A stretch of 64,000 nucleotides of DNA from Rhabditophanes sp. KR3021 (GCA_963281155.1 CAUJLY010000004.1:496001-560000); one strand, 5' to 3'; shown: positions 52,940 through 64,000, counted from the stretch's first letter. Translations and numbers: made by a program. Notes: generated from the sequence alone by a model not told the origin.

Positions 52940-53293
52940 ACAAACCATTTATCCTCTTCAATTCCGCCTATGCTCAAACGATCCCTCTACTATATCAAAT
53001 CAACATATTAATATACTTTCTCCGCCATACTCATAATCATTCCATGTATATCCAAAAAAGAGTACACAGCTTCTTTGTTTGCTTGTTAATGTTTTGTTTA
53101 TAAGTCTTTTTAATGTATTAAAAAATGGTTTTGTAGGAACATTACTTGTCTAGATAGAGTATTATTTGTGAAAAGAGAGTCAATTGTAGTTAATAAGAGA
53201 CCCGTCAAACAAATCATTTTGGATGGGTGGATATGTAAAAAATTAATAAAGTGTGAATATATCCTTCAAATTCTCATTTTTTTGTTTTGAACC
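52940..53293. other. PLC-beta 3' region
   Basis: 3'UTR of the PLC gene with AATAAA at 53245-53250. Nothing else seen. Confidence 0.6.
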
Positions 53294-53592
53294 ATGCATT
53301 TTTTTAGTGTTGTACTCATGTACATTCTTTATGCGTATTGCAAAGAAAGTTGTTTGATGCTTAAAATGTGGAAGCAAATCGAAGTTTTAAGTGATCCAAA
53401 GTGTAAATGTTACCTGTTACATTGGAAAATAATGAAACTGAATTATGTTGTTCAAATTTGTCTCTAACGAACATTTTAAAGATGAAGACAAAATGTGAGT
53501 ATGATATCAAAAATCCGTTAAAAGCGATCAAATTCGAATGTACTGATGGTTTGTGGAATGCAAATAAATTAGACTTTCTCGATTATGTTTAA
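53294..53592 (+). CDS. Small secreted cysteine-rich protein, one apparent frame break
   Basis: ATG 53294 opens a frame with a signal-peptide-like start (MHFFSVVLMYILYAYC) and Cys-x3-Cys. Near 53390-53407 (TGTAAATGTT) the coding-like sequence moves to another frame, LPVTLENNETELCCSNLS..., with further cysteines. That frame stops at 53592. One missing base in the AAA run would unite them into about 99 aa. I do not recognise a family. It may be a small extracellular protein or a decayed copy of one. Confidence 0.4.
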
Positions 53593-53909
53593 TAACATCA
53601 ATTTGCAAGCTTGGGAAATGTAGCAGTATAAGTCATGAACCATTTTCATTCCATATTAATCTGTTAAGAGATTACAGAAGAGCTTGCATTACCTATATAA
53701 TAACTGATTATCTCCATTTTTGACTAATGGTGAAAGCATTAGCCTTTAATAAGTATTTATTATTTTATTCATATCCGCTCCAGACTTCAAAAAAGCTTGC
53801 GGACGGATCTAGTTAATAATATGCCATAGTTGCCAATTTATTGTGATGCTATTAATAAAGAACTTTTATTTGTTTACTTGCAGCAAATTAATTAAAAAAT
53901 GCAACTGAC
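53593..53909. other. AT-rich spacer
   Basis: No clear gene. A minus-strand segment at about 53775-53820, after an acceptor-like TTAACTAG and followed by AATAAA, could be a terminal exon for the minus-strand frame at 53910-54073. Confidence 0.35.
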
Positions 53910-54073
53910 CTGAAGCTTAATGCAAATGATTTAGGAGCAAAGGTGTCGAAGTCGAAGGAGTGCATTCTGCGATACGCTTCAATCATCCAACCACTCAAAC
54001 TTCCCCAACATTTATGTCGACTAACTTTGTTAAGCCTTGGCCATTCTATTGTCAAAATATAAACATCTCCCAT
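53910..54073 (-). CDS. Possible first exon of a small unrecognised protein
   Basis: ATG 54073, preceded in frame by TAA, opens 54 codons (MGDVYILTIEWPRLNKVSRH...). They end at a donor AG|GTCAGT at 53910. The composition (Trp, Cys, His, balanced charge) is more coding-like than the flanks. No family recognised; the downstream exon is uncertain, and a relic is possible. Confidence 0.3.
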
Positions 54074-54512
54074 TTATTTTGTTGTTTATTTGTTTGAAGC
54101 ATATTTATTTCCACAACATAACGCTATTTATTGGAACAATACAAGAATGTTCATCACACTTCACGGACACCACCAGTTGTCATCATAATTTAATAAAGTG
54201 TCCACTGCATTACTCTTCCCCTTAAAACACACCTTAAATCCAGTCCTCATTCACACACTAAATTAAATCGACGCACCACCATCCATTAAAATCATCAATA
54301 CTCCATACCTTAAATATAGACAAGCCCAAACAAAAAGCTTGAAGGAAAGTGGCGCATCGGTACATGCTAAAAATTGAATTAAAAACTCAATTTTACACAC
54401 ATCAAAGTCAAGGAGTGGAGTAACGCTGATCATTTTGTGGTTATGGTTGGTCGTGTTCTCGCCACTTTTACTCATTCTTAACATACCTTTATTTTTAGAT
54501 CATTTAGAAAGT
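54074..54512. other. Intergenic region
   Basis: About 440 nt upstream of the membrane-protein gene. It ends in an acceptor-like TATTTTTAG about 15 nt before that gene's ATG. No gene seen. Confidence 0.5.
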
Positions 54513-55868
54513 ATGTGTTTATTAAAGACTTTATCAATAATAATATTATTTTGCGCAATTACTAATCAATTCCAAAATTGCTCCAATCTGGGAAATGGGA
54601 AGGTGTATGATGTTATGAAGTGCAAGCACCTTTCTGCGATTGGGCATTTCCGAAAAGTAAACGTCGCTTTTTATCAGACTCATTTTGATGATTGTGAGCC
54701 TGTTAGTGAAGAAAAGGCTTACTTATCCAAGGTTCAACTTATTAGAATCATGCCAAGACAATTTTTTACGGTTCTCAATAATAATCCGATCCGGAAAGCT
54801 GAATGCGTTCCTTTGGGAGCTAAGTATCTCGTTAATGGCTTGTATTACAAGGTGGGCACCACCATACAAGAAGCCCCACACAAGGAAGTTGTTGATGGTC
54901 AGTTTCAAGGAGCCTGTTCAGAGACTCAGAGAAAGCTCAGTATGAATCAGAAGGTGTCGAGGGAAGAACGGGTGGAAGCCTTGAGAAATTGGTACATGAA
55001 CGATCAAATCACGGGAGACTTTTCCGGATCCCAACTAAAGATTATTGACTGTGTCAAGGTCAAAAATACTGTCACCTTCTCATCCCGGAAATACAACGGG
55101 ACTTGCTATGAAGGAAAGCCTATTTTAGCAAATGAAAAAATTTACTTCTCCCCAAATGGTTGGGATTTGAAGGAAGAGGGTGTGGAGAGAGAATGTTTGC
55201 CCGAACAAGAAGAAGCCCCTCTTCCTTCTTTTGTCTATCGCTTCTTCGAGTGGTTTCCGCCGGGTATATTTGTCGCGATCGTCGCAGTTGTTGTGTTTGG
55301 AATGCTGATTGTTTTGTGGACTTGTGCGAGGTCTAAGGTATGGTGTGCCAAGGGAGGCAAGTTTGACGGGGAATGCAATGGTGGAGGTGGTGATTTGGAG
55401 ACTATGGCGGACAATCAACGTCAAAGCTTGACTTCGACCCAATTCCATAGGTCCGTCCATGAAGTTTCTGGAATCCACAGGCCCGTTCATGAAGTTTCTG
55501 GAATCCATAAGCCCTTCATTAGTGGGGAAGACTTTTGCCATTTAACAACTGACATGAGCAATGGGGGACCGACAATTTATTTGGACAAAAGTGCAGTGGA
55601 CGAGCAACATCGCCAAGAATTGCAAAGATACATCGCTAAACATTTCATCCAACAACAAAAGCAACAAATGTCCTCTTACAAAAATCCTGCCCTCCAAAGG
55701 TCTGTCTCTCAATACCGAGAAGAAAGCGAAGCGTATCGACCCAAAGTTTTTGCCATTCATACACCAGGAACCATTGGAAGGTCTCAAGGCAGAAATGTCT
55801 TCGAAATGTCTGACCATCCTTTGAGGCACTTAGGCACTGAAGACTCCATTGAAAGTGTCAATGTCTAA
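54513..55868 (+). CDS. Single-pass type I membrane protein, family unrecognised
   Basis: Single-exon gene of 451 aa. The ATG at 54513 is chosen over the longer open frame because it follows a TATTTTTAG acceptor and starts a signal peptide (MCLLKTLSIIILFCAITNQF). The predicted ectodomain (~21-248) has several cysteines. A transmembrane helix (~250-272, GIFVAIVAVVVFGMLIVLW) follows. The cytoplasmic tail of about 180 residues is Q-rich in part and contains a duplicated 10-residue unit (VHEVSGIHRP). The cysteine pattern resembles no domain I can name. It may be nematode-specific. AATAAA at 55923-55928. Confidence 0.75.
   Translation: MCLLKTLSIIILFCAITNQFQNCSNLGNGKVYDVMKCKHLSAIGHFRKVNVAFYQTHFDDCEPVSEEKAYLSKVQLIRIMPRQFFTVLNNNPIRKAECVPLGAKYLVNGLYYKVGTTIQEAPHKEVVDGQFQGACSETQRKLSMNQKVSREERVEALRNWYMNDQITGDFSGSQLKIIDCVKVKNTVTFSSRKYNGTCYEGKPILANEKIYFSPNGWDLKEEGVERECLPEQEEAPLPSFVYRFFEWFPPGIFVAIVAVVVFGMLIVLWTCARSKVWCAKGGKFDGECNGGGGDLETMADNQRQSLTSTQFHRSVHEVSGIHRPVHEVSGIHKPFISGEDFCHLTTDMSNGGPTIYLDKSAVDEQHRQELQRYIAKHFIQQQKQQMSSYKNPALQRSVSQYREESEAYRPKVFAIHTPGTIGRSQGRNVFEMSDHPLRHLGTEDSIESVNV
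55451..55510 (+). repeat. 30-bp direct repeat in the membrane-protein tail
   Basis: Two adjacent 30-bp units (55451-55480, 55481-55510) differ by a few bases and encode SVHEVSGIHR/PVHEVSGIHK in frame. Confidence 0.85.
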
Positions 55869-56249
55869 TTAATAATTTTTTAATCTCGTTACGCTAATTA
55901 TTTACTCGTATTTTTATCATTTAATAAAGTTTATACTGAAGCTGTTTAATCTTGTGCATCTACATTCATATGGCTTAATCTCTTAAATTTACGTTTGTAC
56001 TTTTTAATCTCTCGAGTTAATCTTTCAAATTTATTAGAACATTTAATACTATACAAAAAAGGGCAAAACAAAGTTTGAAATAAGGGTAAAATTGACCAAT
56101 GATATAAATAATATACCAGCACCGTATGATAAAATTTCAGGTCTAAATTTGTGTTAGTTTGAAATAAATAGATAATGGGAAGAAAATTTAATTAATAAAA
56201 AAGGCAGCAAACAAAAAGAGGGAAACAAAAGATGGCAGGAGTTATGTAG
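55869..56249. other. Convergent intergenic region
   Basis: About 380 nt between two convergent genes. It holds the AATAAA of the membrane-protein gene. No gene seen. Confidence 0.6.
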
Positions 56250-57317
56250 TTACAAACATGCTATGTACTTGTTGATTTGGAGGGGAAATTCATCTAGTAT
56301 GGAGTAGGTTGTGGTGTCGTAGATCTGGAATTGGTTTTATTATTAGGTACATTGGTTGGGTAAACTTACGGCTATTTTATTAGATTTCGTGTACAACATC
56401 ATCATATCCTTAGATTTGTGAATGACACCTATGACATCTCTGGGCAGTCCAGGGAAGTAAGCAAACGACTTCGAGGTAAAGGTACTCAAGTTCCAATAAA
56501 TATCATACGTTGAAAAGACGTCTTTGTTAAACAGCACAACATTTCCATCCATCCATTGCAAAGCATACTCAGGAACAAATGTAACATTTGAAGTCAAGGT
56601 CCGCGGGAATCTTTTGCTTAGCAGGAAACGCTTGGCTTGTTGATTGAATTGGTACTTGTACACAATATTTCTTTCGAACAAGATGACAGCCCCTGACCTG
56701 GTGTTGGTGACGGCAGCTGTCACACTCCTTGGCCCATTATGGAACAGACTCGAAATGAGGTAGGCTTCTTTTTGTGGGAGACCATTTTCTCTCCACACAG
56801 GGTAAACGTATTGACCGGAAAAGACGTAAGTAACATTGTCTTTTGATTTGGCCACAGCATCCAATGAAGAAGGACATTGGTGAAGGCCAGCCGTTATTAA
56901 AGGCTTTAGCTTTCTGAAGTTTCGCGCCTTCTTAGCTTTTGGCAGGACAAAGTTTCGTCTCCATGGCGTATTGGGGTCGTATTTGTTGTCGATAGATCTT
57001 TTGACCTTACCGATCTTCTGTCCATCGCCTTTTTTGACAGCCGAATTGAGTGGGTAAGGTTCTCCGTTTGCAGTGGAAATGGTTCTGTGTCTCGGTCTGT
57101 TCCGGTGAGGTCTAGACATAGGGTCTTGGCCGGAAGCTCTTATCATAGCCCATTTTTGGGCTCTGCCAATTGTTGGAAGGGAAAGAGGTTTGGGGACGGT
57201 TTGTGGTGAAGTAATATAAAGCTCGTTCCCTGATTCGTGTAGAGAGGGTCGTGGTGTGGCGAGACTGGAAAGGCCCAGGATGGCTAAGCTTGACAAAATA
57301 AATGAAAAGACTTTCAT
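56250..57317 (-). CDS. Secreted hemopexin-like protein
   Basis: Exon 1 is 57317-56370 and exon 2 is 56324-56250 (GCC|GTAAGT donor, TTCCAG acceptor, 45-nt intron), giving 340 aa. It has a signal peptide (MKVFSFILSSLAILGLSSLA), a basic pro-like region with dibasic KVKRS near aa 105, then hemopexin-type repeats. These begin CPSSLDAVAKSKDNVTYVFS, with later blades around AVTNTRSGAVILFERNIVYK and YALQWMDGNVVLFNKDVF. The second exon supplies the C-terminal Cys (NKYIACL) that would pair with the first Cys of the propeller. Without splicing the frame ends in a chance NQCT. No metalloprotease domain is present, so it is a stand-alone hemopexin-like protein with unknown ligand. Confidence 0.8.
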
Positions 57318-59411
57318 TTATGTGAGTCTGAAATGAAAAAATGTATTACTAAATTTGTTGGAAAAAATATTAAATAAGAAGCATCAGAGTACTTTCATAT
57401 TTATGGGTAAAAAAGAGAGATGCGTTAAAGTACTTGAAATCAAAATGTTCAACATGAACTGCTAACAAGAACGTTTAAAACACATTTGTCAAGTAATATG
57501 TACTACCTATCCCAACTCAAGTTATCAACTTTTTTTGCGTGTTAAAAAGAGATGTACCTTAGATGATTATTAGCTTGACACCTCTGTCTCTTTTTACATT
57601 GTTGCGACTTTAAGAGATGCTCCTATCAAAAAGAGAGTACTAAAGAGCACTAATTGTCAAAATAATTGGTGTGAAAAAATGTAATGGGAAGCAAATAAAA
57701 GAGAGACCATATTTTTTGTTTCTCCAAATTGTGACATGCAAATATCAGTAAAAAAATAGATATAAAGGGTTGTTGATAATTTGTATGCACTTTTAATTGA
57801 AAGATAAGGTTTGCATCAATTGTAACATTATCAAAAATAAGGTACTAATTAAATGCTACCCACAACTTATAAATGTGTGTAGGAAGAAGGTAATTGACAG
57901 GGACATAATATTAAGTAAGGAGGATTATGTGACGGTAAATGGTCGAAGCTTATGTATTTAATGGTGATACTATTGCCTCTTTACCACTAAACTAAATTAC
58001 CCCCTTTTTTGTGTGCTCAAGTTGTTGTTGATAAGAAGGTATGAGATGATGTGTTTCAGTCAAAAGATTATACAAAAGGTTATATGTTAATTTGTTTGTT
58101 GTAAAGGGATATGATTAAATGTATGGCCGCAGCAATGGTCTCTAGTTAAGTGTAGCCAAAGTGCCAACGAATACTTTAAGAGGAAGAAGGTAGTTAGTAA
58201 GAAAGTATTTCAACTTTTGTGATCAGTTGAGTTTGTCTCTCTTCAAACCTCAGACCAAATCTGGTACCTTCTTTTGTTTAATTACACAGGTTAGCTGACC
58301 GAAGACAAAGAGACTTCTCTTGAAACTGTCGGACACTTGAAAAGTAGTTTCTTCTCAGACACCGTTTAAATTTAATAGTTTGACAAGATGAAGCAAATAA
58401 TTGTAAATTAAATGAAAAACGATTGTAAATGATAAGAAAATGATTGCAACTTATAGGAAAAGAGAGGTGAATAATAAGAAACATGATTCAAAATTGCAGA
58501 AAAAACAATTCTTAACGCATCTACCAACACCTTAGACCGAAATTATTGAAGCAACAATTGGATCACATCATGACAAATTTGAAAGTTATACAAAAAAGTT
58601 AATGGGCCATGGAACGTGTAAGTAGAAATGAATACAGCGTGAGTGTCGAAAAGTACAAATAACAAAATAGTTTATTAAGTGACCAGCAGTAATATAATAC
58701 AATAATACATTTATACATGATACATTCATTACATATTGATAAGGAAACGTATTCCTGATAAAGTAAAGACGCAATTATGTATATTTAAGTACATTCAACT
58801 ATATTTATTATGAGAGAAAATGAAGATAAACCTTCGATCTCAAAATTGAAAATGAAAAGGCGATAGTGATTGTATAATGATAAAGTTTAGATTAAAAGTT
58901 GCAACAGTTGCAAAAGCCATATCAAAGCTACCACTTAATGAGTGTTGTTATTTCATATGTTGTATTAAGATTTAAAATTGCAACTGTATACAATTTTTAC
59001 CGCTTAATAAATGTATACATCATCATATAATTAAAGTCAACCTATTACCATATTATTTATTTGCTTTATACACGATTAAATGTTAAATGAGGAACTTACC
59101 TCTTTCTTTTGTTGAAGCAACTAGACCACTACATACACTTAATCATTTTTAGCTCACAACTTTTCCTGCATACTTACTTGATGATTATGTAAGTATTATA
59201 TGAGATTAGAAAAGTTACAATATTAAATATGATTGTATTTATCATATTGGTGGACTAGTTGACGTGAAAGATGGGACTTTTGACGATAAGACTACACATT
59301 ATTTGTGGTGATGTAGTTTTTACTTTGAAAAGTTACTTCAAGTTGGAGACACATTTTTTGTAAGGACTTGTGGTGAAGAAAAGAAACAAGCTTTTTATTA
59401 TTAATGTGTCA
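57318..59411. other. AT-rich intergenic region
   Basis: About 2.1 kb. Two short minus-strand frames (58278-58484, 58586-58774) show no domain. The poly(A) signal of the next minus-strand gene (plus TTTATT at 59394-59399) falls only about 13 nt after its stop. Confidence 0.6.
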
Positions 59412-62400
59412 TTAGCATAATCTATTTTTATGTTTGCCTGTTGAGCAAAAACTTGAACAGGTACGTTTTATTCCTTCTCCGTAACAAACCATCAAGATTG
59501 GGAAATATATTAAGGACATCAGGAGGGAAAATGTAGTCATTATGATCATGAAAATTCCTATTTCGTAGAATGCTTGTGTTCGGGTCCAGAGAATGGTGAA
59601 ACCGACGATTATGTTTGTGATACTGGCTGTGAGGATTGGCTCTGAGACATGATGGGAAAGTTGGGTTGCTTTCTCGATTGCGGAGGTGACAATTGAATCT
59701 TTGAGAGATTTGTAAGCGATGGCTGCATGTAATGTGTAATCGAAGGAAAGACCTATGGTAAGGACTATTATTGTTGTTTCTAGAACATTGATTTTCCACC
59801 CCAGCCACAAAACTGAGGCCATTGTACATGTTATGACATTTGAAATACACATTAACGTAATAATTGTTAAAACCATCTTTCGTGTCATCAATCCTATAAC
59901 TATTACTGAAACAGTTAAACTTAAAGCTACAGAAGATAAAATGTCACTTGACACATGGTCCATTAAATCAAAACATTTAGTAACTTCGGGGGAAGATAAA
60001 ATGATCGGCTTCTTAAATTGATCCGAATGAGGCAAAATAATGCCATTTAGTTCATTAAAAAATTGTGTCAATGTCTTATATAAAATAGAAATCTTATAAT
60101 GACTCGGCCCTGCAACAAAATACGCCATCATCTTAAGATCTTTCTTTCTAAAAACTGGGCCATCGTCAAAGATGGTTGAAAAGATCGGTGGCGGAAAGGA
60201 AGGCCCTAATCGCATTCTTGAAAACTGCACAGCACATACGTTAAAATTTAAATAATCGCTTGTTTGATTCGAGTATTTGCAACAAGAAGGTTCTTTTAGA
60301 TTGCAGGTTTCTGATTCTATTTGGGTGAGAAATGTGTTTAGCCATGAACTTCCGTGTAACGATTTCGGATGCTTTATGGAAGATGAGTTTAGGTGAGTAA
60401 TGATTTGTTTGAATTTAATTAGCTTGTGGTAAGAGTTTAAATTGAATTGAGGATCTGAATGGACAGTCCCTTTTTGATTAACGTTGAAATTACTAGAATC
60501 ATTCGTCGATGCCAAGCCCCAGACAAAATTAAAGTTCAAGTTCAGAGTTGATGAATTATCGTATTGAAAAAAATCCTTTGAATATTCATCAAACCATTCA
60601 AAAGGATGAGACGATCTTAGTATTTGCAAAGGATTGTGTCTAGGCAAAGTTATTCCTGGATAAACTATAATTGACCAAATTGAAAAAGCAAACGACAAGA
60701 TAAATGTTAGCAAAATTAGGAGTCTGCATTTAATCAAAAGTTGATAAATATTTTTTGAACAGGAAACTAATTGTAATCGGGACCTGATAAAATTAATGAA
60801 AGATTTCTTTTGATCCGAGTATATTTGTTTGTTATTTATGATGACTAAAGTGGCGGGCAAGGTAGTTACCACGAAAAAATAATTTGTCACCACTGTTAGA
60901 CCTGCAAATACACCGAAACATTTAACCACAACTATTGATGACCATACATTCGCAAAGAAAGCTATTGCTGTCGTTGCTGAAGTTACCAGCATTGCTATTG
61001 CTGCATGTGAAAAAGCTACGCTTAAAGCTTCTTTTAGGATCAATTTTTTGTCTTCTTCTAAGGGTGGATGTTGCAAAATTGTTAATCTTTGGCATCTTCT
61101 GTTAAAAAATAGGCTATCCGAGGGAGGTGCTTCATTGGGAATTGGCCTGAAATTGTCAATCGGCGCCAGTTTTTTTAATTTCTGAAATTTAAATATTTTG
61201 GTCAAAACTTAAATATGAATATAAAAACTTGTTTAAAAAAACTTTTCCCCATAATTTTAAACACATTTACAAATATGCACCCAGACGTTCCTGACAATTC
61301 TAAACCTTCTACGAAACAACAAAATCGAAATGCTCCAGGCCTTCCTCACACCCCAAGGATCCTTCTGTTATTGTTCTACTGGAGTGGGAAGAACTGGTAC
61401 ACTAGTCTGTTTGGACATGTTGATGGCAAGATTAGCCATGGATGCCGTCCCAATCACAACTGCGGCCATGATTTCTCAACTTGGCATGTATCGTCACGGC
61501 TCAATTCAAACAGACTGTCAATATGTGTGGATCATCAGACTCCTCGTGGAACTTGGCTTACTCAGAAAAGTGATCAGTGACACTGAAATTGCAGGATGGG
61601 TTGGTGGGTACGGAAAATACATTGGCGCTAACAATGCCAAAAACATGAATAACATATAATTAAGTATCTATTTTCATCCAATTGTAACTAACTTTAATGA
61701 GTCACATTTATAACAATATTAAAGTTTTAATTTGCATGTTAATTAATATATTTTGATGACACATACCTCGAAAGATGAATTAAATGCAAAGTTGAGGAAG
61801 AAAGTATCATCAGACCCGATTGCTATCACCAAAATGATTACCAAAAAATTGATGAAAGGAAAGAAGTTGATGGCAAGGATGATTGAATATACAAAAAAAG
61901 CCACTCCTAATGACAAAAACAAAGCCAATGAAACTACAATTGTAAAAATGACACTATTGCTATAAATCCAAATCAGCAAGACAACAAAAATAGTCGCCAA
62001 AACTCCAAAATAAATATCTGTCAAAAGATAAGTTTGAAAATAAATTTCTTTTGACATAAAATTAGCTCCTTCTAACTTGATTCCTTTTTCTCCATTGTAA
62101 ATTTGTTCCATTTTACTCATTAAAGCTTGTGTGAAATATAAGTTGGAAGTAGGTGAGTTATAAAGTAATGGCAATATCACAGAAATCTTTAGAGGTATGT
62201 TATTAGGATGCTCCATTATATTTTCCGAGTCTTTTTGAATTATATAATTAGACAATTGCATTCCTACATTGGTTTGACAAATTCGGGCACTACTATTTTT
62301 GTGACAGTGAATAATTTCCTTTTTGAATTTAAAAATGTCTCCTTCATTTAGGTGAGAGCAGATCTTTTCGTGATTTCCTGTTGCGTTTAGATTTAAGCAC

Positions 62401-63226
62401 ATCGAATAGAGAGGTAAATTAAATGAGTAAGGAAGAGAATATTTGGGAATATTTGAATGTGTGTCTGAAATATCTAACTTTTCTTGACTTGCCATAACGG
62501 CATGAACTATTTCGTCGATTTGACAAAGCTCCTTGAATGTTTGAAAGGTAAATAGATCATTGAACGATTTGACTTCAAAGATCACCTTTGAAAAAATATC
62601 TATTGATGTGTATGGTATTTGACTTCCTAAAGCTACATACTGAAAGCAAGGATTTTTTATGTCTTCAATTGATGGTGCTTCGAATGTTCCGTATTCATCA
62701 TAATTGACTGTAAATGTATCGATGGTGGAAGTTGATGGTGGAGATTCAGTCACCAAATCCCAATAATTGTCTGGCGTCGTATTTTGAATGTCTGTCCTTG
62801 AATTTTCATTATCCATTCTCGTATTTCCAGCTAAACTTCGTTTAAATCTACTTGTATTGAAATGCTTCAATTTAATTATCTCAAATGCCGATGCAGCTTG
62901 ATCTTGCAAATTATAGACAGCTAGTCTACCGTTTGATAATTGTGTATTTCTGGTTTCGAAGCCCTATAAACGTTAATTAGTTCCAATTTTAGAAATAAGC
63001 TTTACCATCCTCGGATCCGTTGTAAAACCATCTAAATTATAAAGCAAAGCTAAAGTTGTCAAAACAATGGCAATTCCATTAACTGATATCAACACCAAAT
63101 AAGGATGATTAAAAATAAAGTCTATGTACCTTTAAAAAGAATAAGTATTCATTTAATTAAAAAAACTTACACACTAGAAATACCATTCGAAGCCGAATCA
63201 ATCTTTTTTCTTATTTTTGTAAACAT
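59412..63226 (-). CDS. che-14: Dispatched/CHE-14-like RND transmembrane protein
   Basis: Sterol-sensing-domain RND protein related to Dispatched, which releases lipid-modified Hedgehog-type proteins; CHE-14 in C. elegans acts in apical secretion. Exons 63226-63171, 63129-63006, 62963-61767 and 61181-59412 keep phase and give 1048 aa. TM1 (YLVLISVNGIAIVLTTLALL) is followed by DPRMGFETRNTQLSNGRLA, like the Dispatched GFEPRGT motif. A luminal loop comes next, then the sterol-sensing domain with IAIGSDDTFFLNFAF (family GADD) and HAAIAMLVTSATTAIAFFAN. A second loop leads to the C-terminal TM bundle with LTIGLSFDYTLHAAIAYK. Acidic residues that couple proton or sodium transport are retained in both motifs. 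Patched-related proteins are the alternative family. Confidence 0.82.
61285..61659 (+). pseudogene. Protein tyrosine phosphatase C-terminal fragment nested in the Dispatched-like gene
   Basis: Within intron 3 of the minus-strand Dispatched-like gene, a plus-strand frame follows an acceptor-like CACCCAG. It encodes 124 residues typical of the end of a classical PTP domain. These are a LTILNLLRNN helix, the P-loop CSTGVGRTGT with intact Cys and Arg, and the Q-loop region SIQTDCQYVWIIRLLVELGL. The rest of the catalytic domain, including the substrate-recognition and most of the WPD region, is absent. Upstream DNA on this strand is the antisense of a Dispatched exon. It is best read as a truncated copy or relic from a nematode PTP family; activity is unlikely. 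Confidence 0.6.
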
Positions 63227-63536
63227 GTCTTCACACAATTTATCTAAGAGTACACCGATGTTTAGTAATAAGATTTAATGCAACAAACGTATACTATGTA
63301 TTATTTGCTCCCTTCGACGATAATAAAAGTGTGGTAAATATGATATTACATCATAGCATTATTAAATATAATTTTCTTTACACAAAAGGACTATGTCTAA
63401 CCCCTTGTAAGAAGTGATGATGCATAAAAGTAATTTTATTTAAGCTTCAAATTAACAATAAGATTGAGCATTGTAAAATGGACATTACAAAGTTTTTGTA
63501 TTTGGATAGGCACGAAAGAGTAAACATTCGTATTTG
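63227..63536. other. Intergenic region
   Basis: About 310 nt upstream of the Dispatched-like gene. It contains the poly(A) signal (plus TTTATT at 63435-63440) of the rightmost gene. No gene seen. Confidence 0.6.
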
Positions 63537-63910
63537 TTAGACTTTTGATCGGTTTTGGTTGATACTTGCTTGACGCAGACCCTCGTTAACGGCAAACCAT
63601 TTGTGTGGATCTAAATTTATTTTTATGGTTACTTTAATTGTGGATACTAATTTGAAATTACATTTTTGGTACCAATAATCAAGGCGTTTGATGATGGTAT
63701 CATAGCCGATTATCGTTTCAGCCCATTTCATTGGACCGCCAGTGGTAGAAGGAAAGCCTAGTGCAAATATTCTAAATATTTGGTATTATTAGCAGCTGAT
63801 GTTCAAACATACTTCATTAGGTCTATGGACTGCGGGGAGTCAATTATCCCCTCTTCGAGGCATTTGAAGGCTTCGTTGATGTATGGAAACAAAACGAATT
63901 GAATGATGTC
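63537..63910 (-). CDS. 3' end of a 3-hydroxyacyl-CoA dehydrogenase/bifunctional beta-oxidation enzyme
   Basis: Two terminal exons (63910-63813, 63771-63537) of a gene whose 5' part lies beyond the right edge. The first encodes DIIQFVLFPYINEAFKCLEE...SPQSIDLMK. The second encodes IFALGFPSTTGGPMKWAETI and IKRLDYWYQK. This is the C-terminal 3-hydroxyacyl-CoA dehydrogenase repeat of EHHADH/FadB-type proteins, where G-P--GGPM and the LYP-NEG--LEEG segment are characteristic. It resembles the peroxisomal bifunctional enzyme most. The protein ends in SKV, a weak variant of the peroxisomal SKL signal. The protein's N-terminal content cannot be judged. Confidence 0.8.
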
Positions 63911-64000
63911 CTAAACATTAAAAAATAAAAGGAAATATGAGTTGTACAAATAAATTGTGACATTAAATGCATAGATGAATTGCAACATTAAATGTATAGA

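Overview
This window reads as nuclear DNA of a nematode. Most introns are 39-46 nt with GTAAGT-type donors and TTTCAG/TTTTAG acceptors. Coding exons sit in AT-rich spacers with AATAAA signals. Acceptor-like TTTCAG sites lie just upstream of several start codons, as expected for SL trans-splicing or 5'UTR introns. The gene set also fits: MEP-1, an EGL-8-type phospholipase C beta, a nematode-style nuclear receptor and a Dispatched/CHE-14-like protein. The species cannot be named from the sequence. I saw no tRNA, rRNA, CRISPR or autonomous transposon.

Layout, left to right: DDX3 helicase (-, runs off the left edge); TRIP12/UFD4 HECT ubiquitin ligase (+); MEP-1 zinc-finger protein (+); DOT1-family methyltransferase (+); glycine C-acetyltransferase GCAT (+) with a possible small downstream cistron; an unrecognised 145-aa protein (-); a secreted antistasin/EB-type cysteine-rich protein (-); ALKBH6 (-) and PRPF6 (+) as a divergent pair, with MRPS18B (+) close behind PRPF6; a nuclear hormone receptor (+) convergent with ELP3 (-); a 4.9-kb AT-rich spacer; phospholipase C beta (egl-8/PLCB4 type, 11 exons, +); a small secreted cysteine-rich ORF; a single-pass membrane protein (+); a secreted hemopexin-like protein (-); a Dispatched-like 12-TM protein (-); and the 3' end of a peroxisomal-type 3-hydroxyacyl-CoA dehydrogenase (-).

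Many genes serve gene expression: DDX3 and ELP3 in translation and tRNA modification, PRPF6 in splicing, MEP-1 and DOT1 in chromatin, MRPS18B in mitochondrial translation. The right half is richer in signalling and secreted or membrane proteins. PRPF6-MRPS18B and GCAT-small ORF have the close same-strand spacing of nematode operons.

The most unusual observations are these. Three relic or partial coding units are nested in introns: two antisense in the PLC gene and a tyrosine-phosphatase C-terminal exon in the Dispatched-like gene. Several single-base frame breaks lie at short homopolymers in otherwise well-conserved genes, which points to sequence error more than biology. Two introns are GC-AG. 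One PLC intron lacks a 3' AG exactly where conservation places the junction. A compact three-way-junction fold lies in a DDX3 intron.
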